From Lachnospiraceae bacterium (GTDB lineage: Bacteria; Bacillota; Clostridia; Lachnospirales; Lachnospiraceae): 64,000 bases of DNA. Below, piece by piece: positions 1-8,886 of the stretch; position 1 is the stretch's first letter; every line of letters starts with the position of its first letter. The position numbers were made by a program, and so were the translations under genes. The stretch lies in assembly GCA_017449765.1 (NCBI GenBank), contig JAFTFE010000020.1:1-64000 (forward strand). The letters run 5' to 3'. Below the pieces are notes generated by a model, which had not been told where the DNA came from, ran no database searches, and saw only the letters and a list, made by a program, of their open reading frames with translations.

Positions 1-6
1 CATCAT
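1..6 (-). CDS. start codon(s) of a gene running off the left edge
   Basis: On the minus strand the last bases of the window read ATGATG. They are preceded by AAGGGGG at 23-17, a good ribosome-binding site about 10 bases upstream. This looks like the start of a protein gene whose body lies left of the window. Nothing can be said about its product. It would follow the pilA terminator at 101-125, so it is probably a separate transcription unit. Confidence 0.45.
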
Positions 7-100
7 AGGCAGTAATCCCCCTTATTAAGATACAATAATTATACCATAAAAACGGCTTGAAATCCAGTGTTTATAAGGGATTACGGCAAATTTATATAAG

Positions 101-125
101 AAAAATCAGGGGTGTTGCCCCTGAC
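101..125 (-). terminator. intrinsic terminator after the pilin gene
   Basis: Read on the minus strand, TCAGGGG and CCCCTGA form a 7-bp GC-rich stem with a 5-base loop, followed at once by TTTTTCTT. It lies about 60 bases past the stop of the compact pilin gene at 187-687 and is the likely end of the pilus locus. Confidence 0.75.
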
Positions 126-140
126 TTTGTCTACAGTCTG

Positions 141-168
141 AAATGCTGCGAAATAAATCGCAGCATTT
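141..168. other. hairpin between pilin stop and terminator
   Basis: AAATGCTGCG and CGCAGCATTT form a perfect 10-bp stem with an 8-base AT loop. The T run follows it on the plus strand, not on the strand of the pilin gene. It may therefore be a 3'-end stabilising hairpin for pilin mRNA or a terminator for opposing transcription. Confidence 0.5.
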
Positions 169-186
169 TTAGTATCAGATACAAAA

Positions 187-687
187 CTATGGAGTTGGAG
201 TTGTAGTTGGCTCTTCTCCAACTATTGCATATGTTTCCTTAACTTTTGACGTATCCTTTTTATTTGACTTATCCCATGATGAACCATCAAATATTATAGG
301 ATCTGTCATTCCTGTCTCCTGATACATTACGTAATTTATAGTATATGAAGAATGTGATTTATTTGCTGAAGTATCTCCACAACCTATAATTAATAAAGTA
401 CAATTTGCCTTTACATCAGCTGTATCTAATATGTCATCAATATAATTTTCATCAGCATCATCAATATCTGTAGGTGCTGCGCCCTTAGCATAAAGTGTTG
501 ACATCTCTGCCTGTGCTGCTGTAAGTGCACTCTTTGCATTAAGTACTGACTGTTGCTGCTTAGCCTTATCAATGTAACCAAGTAATGCCGGTACAAGAAT
601 AGCTGCCAAGATAGCAAGAATAACAATAACTACAATTAATTCAACAAGAGTGAAACCCTTGTTATCAGATTTCTGAATTTTCTTCAT
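187..687 (-). CDS. pilA: type IV pilin, major-pilin type (compact)
   Basis: This 166-residue prepilin is probably the main subunit of the pilus. A short basic leader ends at Gly11. The mature protein begins FTLVEL, with Glu5 and a hydrophobic helix to about residue 40, the class III/type IV signal cut and methylated by prepilin peptidase. The rest is a small globular domain with two cysteines (near residues 96 and 103) that could form a disulfide, and a TTTPTP tail. The ribosome site AAGGAGG sits just before the ATG. It is the last gene of the pilus locus and has its own strong promoter at 740-768, as expected for a subunit needed in high amounts. Calling it the major pilin rests on size, position and promoter, not on direct proof. 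Confidence 0.88.
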   Translation of the reverse strand: MKKIQKSDNKGFTLVELIVVIVILAILAAILVPALLGYIDKAKQQQSVLNAKSALTAAQAEMSTLYAKGAAPTDIDDADENYIDDILDTADVKANCTLLIIGCGDTSANKSHSSYTINYVMYQETGMTDPIIFDGSSWDKSNKKDTSKVKETYAIVGEEPTTTPTP

Positions 688-739
688 AATGAAAACCTCC
701 TTAAAATTAGATATAAATTCTCTCTTTCTTGATACTCAC

Positions 740-768
740 ATTATAACAAAATATAATATTTTCTTCAA
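740..768 (-). promoter_or_regulatory. sigma-A type promoter of pilA
   Basis: On the minus strand TTGAAG (768-763) and TATAAT (745-740) are separated by exactly 17 bases. Transcription would begin near 733 and give a leader of about 45 bases, too short for a c-di-GMP riboswitch like those known ahead of some clostridial pilin genes. Confidence 0.8.
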
Positions 769-849
769 GCACTCTATTACATATATCGGCAGAAAAATAT
801 GCCAATATTATAATATTTTAAATTATTTTATATAAATATATTATAAAAT

Positions 850-2172
850 TTATTCATTTGTATCATCTGCATTTTCATTTAAGTCTCTAATTATTACCCA
901 TCTGTCATGACTTTCCTTGGTTGGTTTGACATACCATCCACCGGGTACAATAGTTGCATATAAAACCTTTTCTATTTCATCATAATAAACAGTACCTTTA
1001 TCACCATCAATATAATATTCTACAGAATTTACCGATTCAAAATCATCTGATGTAATTATATTATCAAGATCTAACTTAACAGCAAAGGCGGCTTTTGATA
1101 CTCCATTAAGTGCATTTCCATATTCAATGCTGATTGTCTCCCTCATAACATATAAGTCGTCACCTTCAAATATCAGATCACCTTCTTCAACATATATCCT
1201 TTGGGTCCACATTTCCCATGGTGTCCATTCACCTGAATTCACCTTTTGGGCTATATAAGCCGTCATATCTTCCGGCTCAGGCCAAAAATCACTATCTTTA
1301 ATATATTTTCCGGTAGAAACATCTTCATCATCAACAATTATTATAAGTTCTCCACCTGCTATATTTGCATTTATTACAGGCTCCTCTGTTGTTGGTTCTT
1401 CTGTGGTCGGTTCTTCTGTGGTCGGCTCCTCTGTGGTCGGCTCTTCTGTGGTCGGCTCTTCTGTGGTCGGCTCTTCTGTGGTCGGTTCTTCTGTGGTCGG
1501 TTCTTCTGTGGTTGGCTCCTCTGTGGTCGGCTCTTCCGAGGTTGGTTCTTCCGAGGTTGGTTCTTCCGAGGTTGGTTCTTCTGTGGTCGGTTCTTCCGAG
1601 GTTGGTTCTTCTGTGGTCGGTTCTTCCGAGGTTGGTTCTTCTGAGGTTGGATTAGAAGGTTGAGAATTATTTCCTGAGCCTCCTGAATTACCACCATTAT
1701 CCGCTACTTCTGACGCACTATTTACAATACCTGTCAGTTCTTCTACATCTTCCTCATCACTATATATCCATTTTGCCTCTGACCTCTTCCATATAGCAGT
1801 TATACCGTCTTCTGTATACCTAAACTCATGTATGGTATATAAATCTTTACCTTTTGCTCCATATTTTACATAAGTTATTGCTCCATCTTTGTCCGAACCG
1901 GTAAGCTTTAATTTGGTCATATTACCTACATCTGCATTGAGAACATCAAGTTGGTTATATAAGTCTCTTCCATAAGTATACTGCTCGCTGGATAAAGTCT
2001 GAGCGGACATAAGGCAGTCTTTTGCATTCATAACTACCTGCTCCCGCTTCTGCTTATCCATATAGCTTAGGAGGGCAGGTACCATGACTGCTGCCAGGAC
2101 ACCAAGTATAACCATGACAACAACTAATTCCACAAGTGTAAAACCCTTGTTTTTTCTATAAAATCTACTCAT
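850..2172 (-). CDS. second type IV pilin with TTEEP repeat stalk
   Basis: This 440-residue prepilin has a 10-residue leader, then G|FTLVEL with Glu5 and a hydrophobic helix almost identical in style to that of pilA. A first globular part follows to about residue 170. Next come a Gly/Ser/Asn spacer and 18 uninterrupted five-residue units (TTEEP or TSEEP), then a second domain of about 150 residues. The frame is open further upstream, but the start at 2172 is chosen because AGGAGG lies just before it and because it gives a normal leader. The acidic, proline-spaced array should form an extended stalk that holds the last domain away from the pilus shaft. It lies between pilT and pilA. It could be an alternative major pilin or a decorated minor one. 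Confidence 0.85.
   Translation of the reverse strand: MSRFYRKNKGFTLVELVVVMVILGVLAAVMVPALLSYMDKQKREQVVMNAKDCLMSAQTLSSEQYTYGRDLYNQLDVLNADVGNMTKLKLTGSDKDGAITYVKYGAKGKDLYTIHEFRYTEDGITAIWKRSEAKWIYSDEEDVEELTGIVNSASEVADNGGNSGGSGNNSQPSNPTSEEPTSEEPTTEEPTSEEPTTEEPTSEEPTSEEPTSEEPTTEEPTTEEPTTEEPTTEEPTTEEPTTEEPTTEEPTTEEPTTEEPTTEEPVINANIAGGELIIIVDDEDVSTGKYIKDSDFWPEPEDMTAYIAQKVNSGEWTPWEMWTQRIYVEEGDLIFEGDDLYVMRETISIEYGNALNGVSKAAFAVKLDLDNIITSDDFESVNSVEYYIDGDKGTVYYDEIEKVLYATIVPGGWYVKPTKESHDRWVIIRDLNENADDTNE
1378..1647 (-). repeat. 15-bp minisatellite, 18 copies, in frame
   Basis: Eighteen head-to-tail 15-bp units encode [T/S]-E-E-P-T. The ten copies nearest the 3' end are all TTEEP; those nearest the 5' end alternate TSEEP and TTEEP. 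The near-identity of neighbouring units and the multiple-of-three period mean copy number can change by slippage or recombination without breaking the reading frame. Confidence 0.95.
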
Positions 2173-2282
2173 AGCACATCCTCCTCTCATGTAAAAATAA
2201 TAATACCGATTGTAATAAAACAGATTCATAAAAGATAAATATAATAAAAACATTCTATATATTATATCGGTATAATCTTAAC

Positions 2283-3329
2283 TTATAAATACTGCTCAAG
2301 CTCTGCTCTGTCATTGGAATATCTGAAAGCATTCTCTCTTGTAATCATGCCCATACCTACGTATCTTGAAAGTTCATTATTCAAAGTGTGCATACCGAAT
2401 GCCGAACCTGACTGCATAAGTGTACCGAGCTGATGACATTTATTCTCTCTTATCTGGTTACATACCGCATCTGTTCCTATCAGTATTTCAGTAGCGGCAA
2501 TTCGCCCGTTACCCCTTACATTCGGCACCAGACACTGGGTTATAACACCGTTTAATACACCTGCAAGCTGTGTCCTTATCTGATTCTGAATATTCGCAGG
2601 ACAAGCATCAATTATTCTGTCTATGGTCTGAGCTGCACCGGTTGTATGTAAGGTTGACATAACTAAATGTCCTGTCTCTGCTGCAGTAAGTGCTGCGGAT
2701 ATTGTCTCATAGTCACGCATTTCTCCTACAAGTATTATGTCAGGGTCCTCACGAAGTGCACTTCTTAAAGCTGAGGCAAAATCTTTTACATCTCTTCCGA
2801 CCTCTCTCTGATGTATAAGTGCAAGCTTCTTATCATATCTATACTCGACAGGATCTTCTATTGTTATTATATGCTCAGGCCTTGACTCATTTATACTGTC
2901 TATCATTGACGCAAGAGTTGTTGATTTACCTGAACCGGTAGGTCCGGTAACAAGTATAAGTCCTCTTGGTTTAGCGGCAAGATCTTTTAATACCGGTGGT
3001 AATCCAAGCATCTCAAGTGACGGTATACTGGAATTAAGAAGTCTTATGGTTGCTGCAAGCTTTCCATCCTGCTTGAATACATTTACACGCTGTCTATTGC
3101 CGTCTGATGTACATATTGCAAAATCCGCATCTATACCTTCTTCAAGCATAGCTCTCTGATCTTCTGAAAGCATCTCAACTATCATTGAAAGTTTTTCTGC
3201 ATTATTTTGTTGTTCGTTTACAACCTGAAGCTTGCCGTTTATACGAAACATGGTCGGCATACCTACCGACAGATGAATATCTGAGCAGCCCATGCTCCTC
3301 GCCTGTAATATCAATTCATCAATCATCAT
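2283..3329 (-). CDS. pilT: type IV pilus retraction ATPase PilT
   Basis: This 348-residue hexameric ATPase powers pilus retraction and twitching from the cytoplasmic face. It has an N-terminal PAS-like domain (SDIHLSVG near residue 16), Walker A GPTGSGKST near residue 129, the Asp-box region, Walker B DPDIILVGEMRD, and the His box HTTGAA. Length and the short C-terminal helix fit PilT. The PilB-type N-terminal extension and four-Cys zinc site are absent. Its ribosome site AGGAGGAGG overlaps the end of pilB, with 14 bases between the genes, so translation is likely coupled. The pairing of separate PilB and PilT genes argues for a retractile pilus rather than a simple secretion or competence pseudopilus. 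Confidence 0.95.
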   Translation of the reverse strand: MMIDELILQARSMGCSDIHLSVGMPTMFRINGKLQVVNEQQNNAEKLSMIVEMLSEDQRAMLEEGIDADFAICTSDGNRQRVNVFKQDGKLAATIRLLNSSIPSLEMLGLPPVLKDLAAKPRGLILVTGPTGSGKSTTLASMIDSINESRPEHIITIEDPVEYRYDKKLALIHQREVGRDVKDFASALRSALREDPDIILVGEMRDYETISAALTAAETGHLVMSTLHTTGAAQTIDRIIDACPANIQNQIRTQLAGVLNGVITQCLVPNVRGNGRIAATEILIGTDAVCNQIRENKCHQLGTLMQSGSAFGMHTLNNELSRYVGMGMITRENAFRYSNDRAELEQYL

Positions 3330-3343
3330 AGTCTTTCCTCCTC

Positions 3344-5029
3344 CTATTCATAATAAGAAACTTTGATAAGCTCATCTATGGTTGTTGTTCCATCCTTGAC
3401 AAGCTCAAGTGCACTTCTCTTAAGAGTGCTCATGCCCTGCTCTCTTATAGCATATTCTTTGATTTCCTCGACTGTAGAACCCTTAGTAATCATGGAACGG
3501 ACATTCTTATCTATCATAAGTATCTCATGTATTGAAATTCTTCCTTTATATCCTGTGTTGTTACACTGTCTGCAGCCTACAGCGTGTTTTACCTGTGGAA
3601 GCTGCTCACCTGCTATAGCTTCCTCATCAGGAGTCATAGCCTCCCATTTAGCACAGAAAGGGCACACCTTTCTGACAAGTCTCTGTGCTACTATACCGAC
3701 CAATGAACTGGCTATCATATAAGGCTCAACACCCATATCAACAAGTCTGACAACCGAAGATGCAGCATCATTGGTGTGGAGTGTGGATAGAACGAGGTGT
3801 CCTGTGATAGCAGCTCTTACCGATATGGAAGCAGTCTCAGAGTCACGTGTCTCTCCAACCATTATGATATCCGGGTCCTGACGAAGCAAAGCCCTGAGTC
3901 CTACCTCGAAAGTAAGTCCGGCTATGTTATTAACCTGCATCTGATTAAGCTTAGCCACATTTTTCTCTACAGGGTCCTCTATTGTAGATATATTAACGCT
4001 TCTCTTAGATAACTCTTCGAGTATCATATATAGTGTCGTTGACTTACCTGAACCTGTCGGTCCTGTCAGATAGATAATTCCATTTGGTGATTGAAGCATC
4101 TTTTTAACCAACGCATAATTTCTGTCCGTCATACCAAATGTACCCATATGGTCGATACTTGAAGCAGAAGCCAGAAGTCTTAAAACAGCCTTTTCTCCAA
4201 ACACAGTCGGTATAACTGATACTCTGACATTGAGGTTTACACCTTCTATGTTAATTCGGAAGTGTCCGTCCTGAGGCACTCTTCGTTCTGCTATATCAAG
4301 GTCACCAAGGATTTTTATTCTTGCTATGAGTGAATTATGTATGTTCTTCTGCAATGTCATGAAATCTGCAATTACACCATCCATTCTCATTCGAACACTG
4401 GTCTGATTCTCAAAAGGTTCAATATGAATATCCGATGCATTTGAATTATACGCTCTTATAAGAATGCTGTTGAAAAGATTTATAATAGGAGTGTCATCAT
4501 CGCCCTCTTCTATACTTATTTCAACAGTTTCATTTACCTGAGTGCTGTTAGCTGCGGCCTTTTTTGCAGCTTCTCTTGCCGAAACTTCAGAATAATAGTA
4601 TTGTATGGAATTCTCAAGAGGCGCCTGCTCACATAAGGAAATATTAATTTCCATACCTACTATCTGTCTGATATCCTCTATTCCATAGAAATTAAGCGGA
4701 TCATTTACAAGTATGTAATATACATTATCCTGAACCTTATAACCCATCATACAGTATTTTTCAGCGAGCATCCTCGGTATCATCTCAACTGCTTCTATAT
4801 TGACCTGTATATCAGAGATATTAACCATATCATAGTTAAGTCTTTGAGCAAGAGCCTCTAGCATCTGCCTTTCTGTTATAAATCCAAGCTCAATCAGAGC
4901 ACCACCAAGACGTACACCTTTATGCTCCTTCTGATATGCTATAGCCTGTCCTACCTGGTCATCATTTACATATCCTAACTCCTGTAAAACATCACCTATT
5001 CTTATGTTTTTATTATTTCTAACTTCCAT
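3344..5029 (-). CDS. pilB: type IV pilus assembly ATPase PilB
   Basis: This 561-residue extension ATPase of the GspE/PilB family drives pilin polymerisation with PilC. The N-terminal MshEN-type region (about residues 1-150, starting with IGDVLQELGYVNDDQVG) is a domain that binds c-di-GMP in some relatives. Walker A GPTGSGKST is near residue 320, Walker B is QDPDIIMVGETRD, the His box is HTNDA, and a zinc site is formed by CPFC and CRQC near residues 455-490. The start has its ribosome site inside the end of pilO, 3 bases upstream, which indicates tight coupling. Whether the MshEN part here binds c-di-GMP cannot be decided by eye. Confidence 0.95.
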   Translation of the reverse strand: MEVRNNKNIRIGDVLQELGYVNDDQVGQAIAYQKEHKGVRLGGALIELGFITERQMLEALAQRLNYDMVNISDIQVNIEAVEMIPRMLAEKYCMMGYKVQDNVYYILVNDPLNFYGIEDIRQIVGMEINISLCEQAPLENSIQYYYSEVSAREAAKKAAANSTQVNETVEISIEEGDDDTPIINLFNSILIRAYNSNASDIHIEPFENQTSVRMRMDGVIADFMTLQKNIHNSLIARIKILGDLDIAERRVPQDGHFRINIEGVNLNVRVSVIPTVFGEKAVLRLLASASSIDHMGTFGMTDRNYALVKKMLQSPNGIIYLTGPTGSGKSTTLYMILEELSKRSVNISTIEDPVEKNVAKLNQMQVNNIAGLTFEVGLRALLRQDPDIIMVGETRDSETASISVRAAITGHLVLSTLHTNDAASSVVRLVDMGVEPYMIASSLVGIVAQRLVRKVCPFCAKWEAMTPDEEAIAGEQLPQVKHAVGCRQCNNTGYKGRISIHEILMIDKNVRSMITKGSTVEEIKEYAIREQGMSTLKRSALELVKDGTTTIDELIKVSYYE

Positions 5030-5032
5030 AAA

Positions 5033-5749
5033 CTACTCCTCACACATATAGATTTCAAGAGTTATTGTAAGAGTATTACTTGTTACAATATCAATATCAT
5101 CAGTTTCACTGTCATTATTTACAATCTGGATGCTTCTTTCCTCTGACCATGAATAATTAACTACACGAAGCTTTTTATCTAAATCTGACAAATAATCTAT
5201 AAAAGCAACAAGGTCATCTTCAGTGCCTCCTAACTTCATAGTTACACTTACAGTATAAATACCTGTAGCAGAATAACCATCATCAAATAAACCATCATCC
5301 GAGTCAGTGCTGTCATCATTTGACGAATCTTTTTCGGACTCTTCTTCATCAGACATTCCCTGTGCTTTACTTGAATACTGATATGGCTCAAGATCTGTAG
5401 TTGCTGTAGGCATTTTTATACTTAAATCATAAGCATATAGTCCTGCATCAAGAACCATATTTGTAAAGTATTTGTCTACTTCACTGCTGTCCATAATCTC
5501 ATAATACGTATCCTTAACTTCTGCAATTTTCTCTTCCATCTCAGAAGTTTCGCCCTCAATAAGCGGAAGCTGGGATACCTTAAACTCGTTCATCTCTTTT
5601 AGATCTTCTTCTTCCTGAGTCTTTACTTCAATTTCTTTTATGTCTTTTACAATCGGATAGATTCCCCAGTATCCGATACATACAACAATTACGAAGATTG
5701 AAAGGAATACAAGTAGTTTTTTATCTCTTTCCGTCATTTCAAATTTCAT
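5033..5749 (-). CDS. pilO: pilus alignment protein, PilO-like
   Basis: This 238-residue bitopic membrane protein has a short cytoplasmic N-terminus, one membrane segment (about residues 12-32), a coiled coil (about 35-80) and a C-terminal extracytoplasmic domain. It is interrupted by an acidic Ser/Asp/Glu-rich loop near residues 130-155. This layout and its place between pilMN and pilB identify it as PilO, the partner of PilN that links the cytoplasmic PilM ring to the pilus base. Its ATG overlaps the stop of the upstream gene as ATGA. Sequence similarity to PilO is weak by nature, so the name rests mainly on architecture and order. Confidence 0.78.
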   Translation of the reverse strand: MKFEMTERDKKLLVFLSIFVIVVCIGYWGIYPIVKDIKEIEVKTQEEEDLKEMNEFKVSQLPLIEGETSEMEEKIAEVKDTYYEIMDSSEVDKYFTNMVLDAGLYAYDLSIKMPTATTDLEPYQYSSKAQGMSDEEESEKDSSNDDSTDSDDGLFDDGYSATGIYTVSVTMKLGGTEDDLVAFIDYLSDLDKKLRVVNYSWSEERSIQIVNNDSETDDIDIVTSNTLTITLEIYMCEE

Positions 5750-7200
5750 TTAATCTCTCCCTTCCTTCCTGCTGACTCAGACAATGTACAGCTTACATTA
5801 ATATTCCAGTTATCATCATTTTGCAGATAATTATATCCTGTATAATCGACATTGCTGAATATATCCTGATTATTAAGTTCTTTAATAAACATATTTATAT
5901 CTTCAACCGATTCGGATTTTGCCGATACTGTGACAATTCCTGAGTTTGAATCAAAAGAATTGAATTTTATGTCAGCATAATTTCCGGCACATTTTTTAAT
6001 TATATTCATAATCTCCGTATTACATATCGGATAGGTCTGTATATTTTCATCAAGACCAACTATTGATCGATACTGCTGTGATATGAACGTATTTCTCGAT
6101 AAAATCATATCATATTCCAAGACTGACAGTTCCATAAGCTGATTTGCTTCCTGTGCATCCTTAAGCTCTCTGTTTTTTAATACTCTTAAGGTAAGACAGG
6201 ATGCAAGTGCAATAAGCATAATTGCAATTGAAGCAACTATTGCAATAATTCCTTTCTTACTTCCACCTTCTTCTTTAGTCTTTTTCTTTGATGTAGAATA
6301 AAGTGTCAGGAAATTCTGATGCTTGCCGGTATTTACAAGACCGCTTGATGCATGAATACAATTCTGTATGTCTACATTGGAAGATATATTGTTATCATCA
6401 AACACTCTGACAGCCACCTGTATACCCTGTGATAGTATTGCTTCACTATAGGTATATATATTATTCGGATTTACTCCGGCTAAAATAACAGTTTCCAAAG
6501 GATATTCTATCTGATGAGCCTGCATAAACTGTATAATCTGGCTTGCCGAACGTGCCATATCCTGCGCATATTCTTCTGATTCCTGTTCGTGGAAGCACCT
6601 TGTACTGTTGAAATAATAGAAGGTGCCATTTACGAAGAGCAATGTTGTAATAGTCATCCTGTCAGCCAATTCCAATATAAATGTACTGTAATTTCTGCCA
6701 ACCGTATTAGCAACAAAATTAATAATACTGCTCTCTCCGGAATAAAGAGCCTTTATTTTTATTCCTGCCTCAGCAAAAATATCCAGATAATCCTTTATAA
6801 AATCCGAAGGAATATTTTCTGCATATATTCTTTTTATCTTATTCTCCACCGAAAGAGGTATATATCCATAAACATACTCCTCTCCCTTGTTAATATCAGT
6901 AAATTCCCTTTCTATAAAATCCAGTGTCTTGCTATCATTTAATGCAGGCATCTCGATATTTTTTCCGACGAATTTCGAACTGTTGACAACTAAAGTTACA
7001 TCTTTTGACGGAAGTCTGTATGCACTCCATGTTTCTTTTAAAAACCCGATAAATGATTCCGCATCCATAACTATACCGTTTATGATGCTTCCTTCCGGAG
7101 CATCCAGAATGTAACTCTGATTAATAGTCATTTTTTTACCGTTTGATGAACCTGTCACAATCTGTACCTGTTGATTAGCAAGATAAATTACTGTACTCAT
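5746..7200 (-). CDS. PilM-PilN fusion (GspL-like) pilus base protein
   Basis: This 484-residue protein joins two functions usually encoded separately. Residues 1 to about 300 resemble the actin-fold ATPase PilM (YLANQQVQIV at the start, then an acidic ILELADRMT strand near 175). A lysine-rich linker (305-316) and a single membrane segment (about 317-338) follow. The rest (about 340-484) is a coiled coil plus a small ferredoxin-like extracytoplasmic domain, as in PilN. The same order occurs in GspL of type II secretion. The ribosome site AAAGGGGTG precedes the ATG. It overlaps pilO by 4 bases. Domain assignment is by layout and synteny; no separate pilM or pilN exists in the locus. Confidence 0.75.
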   Translation of the reverse strand: MSTVIYLANQQVQIVTGSSNGKKMTINQSYILDAPEGSIINGIVMDAESFIGFLKETWSAYRLPSKDVTLVVNSSKFVGKNIEMPALNDSKTLDFIEREFTDINKGEEYVYGYIPLSVENKIKRIYAENIPSDFIKDYLDIFAEAGIKIKALYSGESSIINFVANTVGRNYSTFILELADRMTITTLLFVNGTFYYFNSTRCFHEQESEEYAQDMARSASQIIQFMQAHQIEYPLETVILAGVNPNNIYTYSEAILSQGIQVAVRVFDDNNISSNVDIQNCIHASSGLVNTGKHQNFLTLYSTSKKKTKEEGGSKKGIIAIVASIAIMLIALASCLTLRVLKNRELKDAQEANQLMELSVLEYDMILSRNTFISQQYRSIVGLDENIQTYPICNTEIMNIIKKCAGNYADIKFNSFDSNSGIVTVSAKSESVEDINMFIKELNNQDIFSNVDYTGYNYLQNDDNWNINVSCTLSESAGRKGEIK

Positions 7201-7215
7201 TTATTTTTCACCCCT

Positions 7216-8424
7216 TTACTGATATGATTGAGAAATCTGTGCATATGAACCATATATAGGCTGTATTACAGATATTATTATAAATCCAACTATAAATGCC
7301 ATGAAAACTATCATCACAGGCTCAAGATAAGATACAAGTTTATTAAGTGCAACCTCTGAATCATATTCCATCTGGTTTGCTGTTGAAACCAACATGGAAT
7401 CAAGAGCACCTGTTTCCTCTCCTACCATAATAGATGAAGAAAGTTTTTTTGTAAAGCCATCTACCCTGTCTATCGCCTCACTCAGATTAGAACCTGATTT
7501 TACATCAGCTATAACCTGGTCAAACTGTTTTTCTATATATGAATTGCCTATTGTATTTCTTGATATCAAAAGACAATTTATAATTGATATACCTGCCGAA
7601 TAAAGACTTGAAAGTGTTCTTGCAAATCTTGCCGTATATATAACTTTTCTTAATTTTCCGATAACCGGAAGATGTATTTCCAATTTATCTTTATAATATT
7701 TAACCTTTGGTATGGAAAAAATCACTTTAAATGCAATATATAATACTGCCGCAACTATAAGTATAACATACCATTTATTCTTTACAAAGTTACTTATTCC
7801 GAGCATAACAGCCGTTGTCGCAGGAAGTTCTTCCATCTGCGAGAACAAATCATCAAATTGCGGTATTACATATCCCATAATTATAGCTACAACTATGACT
7901 ATAAGCACACCAAGTATCTTAGGATAAGTCATAGAGCTTTTTACTTTCTGATTAAGTCTGTATTCCTTATCATAATGGCTTGCCATCTGAAGCGATATCT
8001 TATCCAGATTACCACTTGTCTCGGCACTCTTAACCATATTTATGAAAAGCGGAGGAAAAGCATCCCCCTGCTCCAGCATAGCATCTGACAAAGATATACC
8101 GGAACGAACAAGTTTTAATATCGATGCATATATTTCCTGCTCTTTTGGCTTAATTGATTCATCTTCCGATATAATCTTTAATGCCTTAACCAAAGACACA
8201 CCTGCACCGGTAAGCTCACCTATATTTCTTGCGAAGTCAGATATTGCATCTGATTTTATCCTTTTAATATTTTTATTCTCAACTACAGCTTTAGACTCAA
8301 TAAGAAGTTTGTTATCCTGTTTTAATTTATCATGCAGTTCATATTCATCATTTGCCTGCATAACTCCGGATACAGTCTTACCTTCTTCATCCTGAGCTTT
8401 ATATTTATAACGAACCAAAGCCAT
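7216..8424 (-). CDS. pilC: pilus inner-membrane platform protein PilC
   Basis: This 402-residue polytopic protein of the GspF/PilC family forms the membrane platform on which PilB and PilT act. It starts LVRYKYKAQDEEGKTVSG, typical of the family, and shows two F domains (about residues 60-190 and 265-395). Membrane segments lie near 165-190, 215-240 and 370-395. The ATG lies only two bases after AGGAGG. A TTG two codons later has better spacing and may be the real start, which would change the protein by two residues only. It is separated from pilMN by 15 bases. Confidence 0.93.
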   Translation of the reverse strand: MALVRYKYKAQDEEGKTVSGVMQANDEYELHDKLKQDNKLLIESKAVVENKNIKRIKSDAISDFARNIGELTGAGVSLVKALKIISEDESIKPKEQEIYASILKLVRSGISLSDAMLEQGDAFPPLFINMVKSAETSGNLDKISLQMASHYDKEYRLNQKVKSSMTYPKILGVLIVIVVAIIMGYVIPQFDDLFSQMEELPATTAVMLGISNFVKNKWYVILIVAAVLYIAFKVIFSIPKVKYYKDKLEIHLPVIGKLRKVIYTARFARTLSSLYSAGISIINCLLISRNTIGNSYIEKQFDQVIADVKSGSNLSEAIDRVDGFTKKLSSSIMVGEETGALDSMLVSTANQMEYDSEVALNKLVSYLEPVMIVFMAFIVGFIIISVIQPIYGSYAQISQSYQ

Positions 8425-8448
8425 ATCCTCCTTATCCGTTAGTTATAT

Positions 8449-8871
8449 CTATTGCATCTGTTCCTTATTATTATCATCTTTCAGAAAATACCACACTGTA
8501 ATTATCAGACATATAAAAAGCGCCAATACCATAAATATTACAGTAAGTAAAACCGGCATCTTCAAGACATAATATAAAATAGTATATATTATAACCGCCA
8601 ACATTCCACCCAGAAGTTCTGCTATGAAATTCCTTTTAGGAAATGGTGAATCGCAAAAACGGCATATTCCCTTATTAACAAATCTTGACACAACCGGAAA
8701 TGTGTCCTTAATTCTTAACCTGTGTCCACATTCCCTGCATGTTGAATACTTACGCTTTAACATACTTGTTTTATTTTCCTTGCAGTAAGTTATCTCATCA
8801 GCAAGTGAAAAAACATCCGCACCTATAAAAAATACAATTATAACACTTATCACATTTAAAAATATAAACAT
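8449..8871 (-). CDS. prepilin-peptidase N-terminal half only (no catalytic domain)
   Basis: This 140-residue protein has a membrane segment (about 3-22), then the zinc-binding DiS-P-DiS domain of prepilin peptidases, with CREC near residue 46 and CRFC near 70, followed by FPKRNFIAELLGG. Two hydrophobic segments (about 88-130) complete it. Prepilin peptidases are normally about 230-260 residues, with two catalytic aspartates, one in a GxGD motif. Nothing of that peptidase half is present, and pilC starts only 25 bases after the stop, so this is not a frameshift. The protein is unlikely to cleave prepilins alone. It may be a scaffold, a methylation half-enzyme or a partner of a peptidase encoded elsewhere. 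Confidence 0.8.
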   Translation of the reverse strand: MFIFLNVISVIIVFFIGADVFSLADEITYCKENKTSMLKRKYSTCRECGHRLRIKDTFPVVSRFVNKGICRFCDSPFPKRNFIAELLGGMLAVIIYTILYYVLKMPVLLTVIFMVLALFICLIITVWYFLKDDNNKEQMQ

Positions 8872-8886
8872 TCTTATATCCTTCTT

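Noticed and set aside
786..800. Sequence ATCGGCAGAAAAAT near 786 that recurs near 30601.
   Set aside because: It is a 14-base match in AT-rich intergenic DNA without further similarity, so it is most likely chance.
688..850. c-di-GMP riboswitch ahead of pilA, as in some clostridia.
   Set aside because: The promoter at 740-768 leaves a leader of only about 45 bases and no GEMM-like fold is visible. The operon leader at 23696-23740 is equally short.
1246..1697. Open frames opposite and out of frame with the pilin repeat region.
   Set aside because: They are produced by the 15-bp minisatellite, which leaves all frames open. They have no ribosome sites and low-complexity products.
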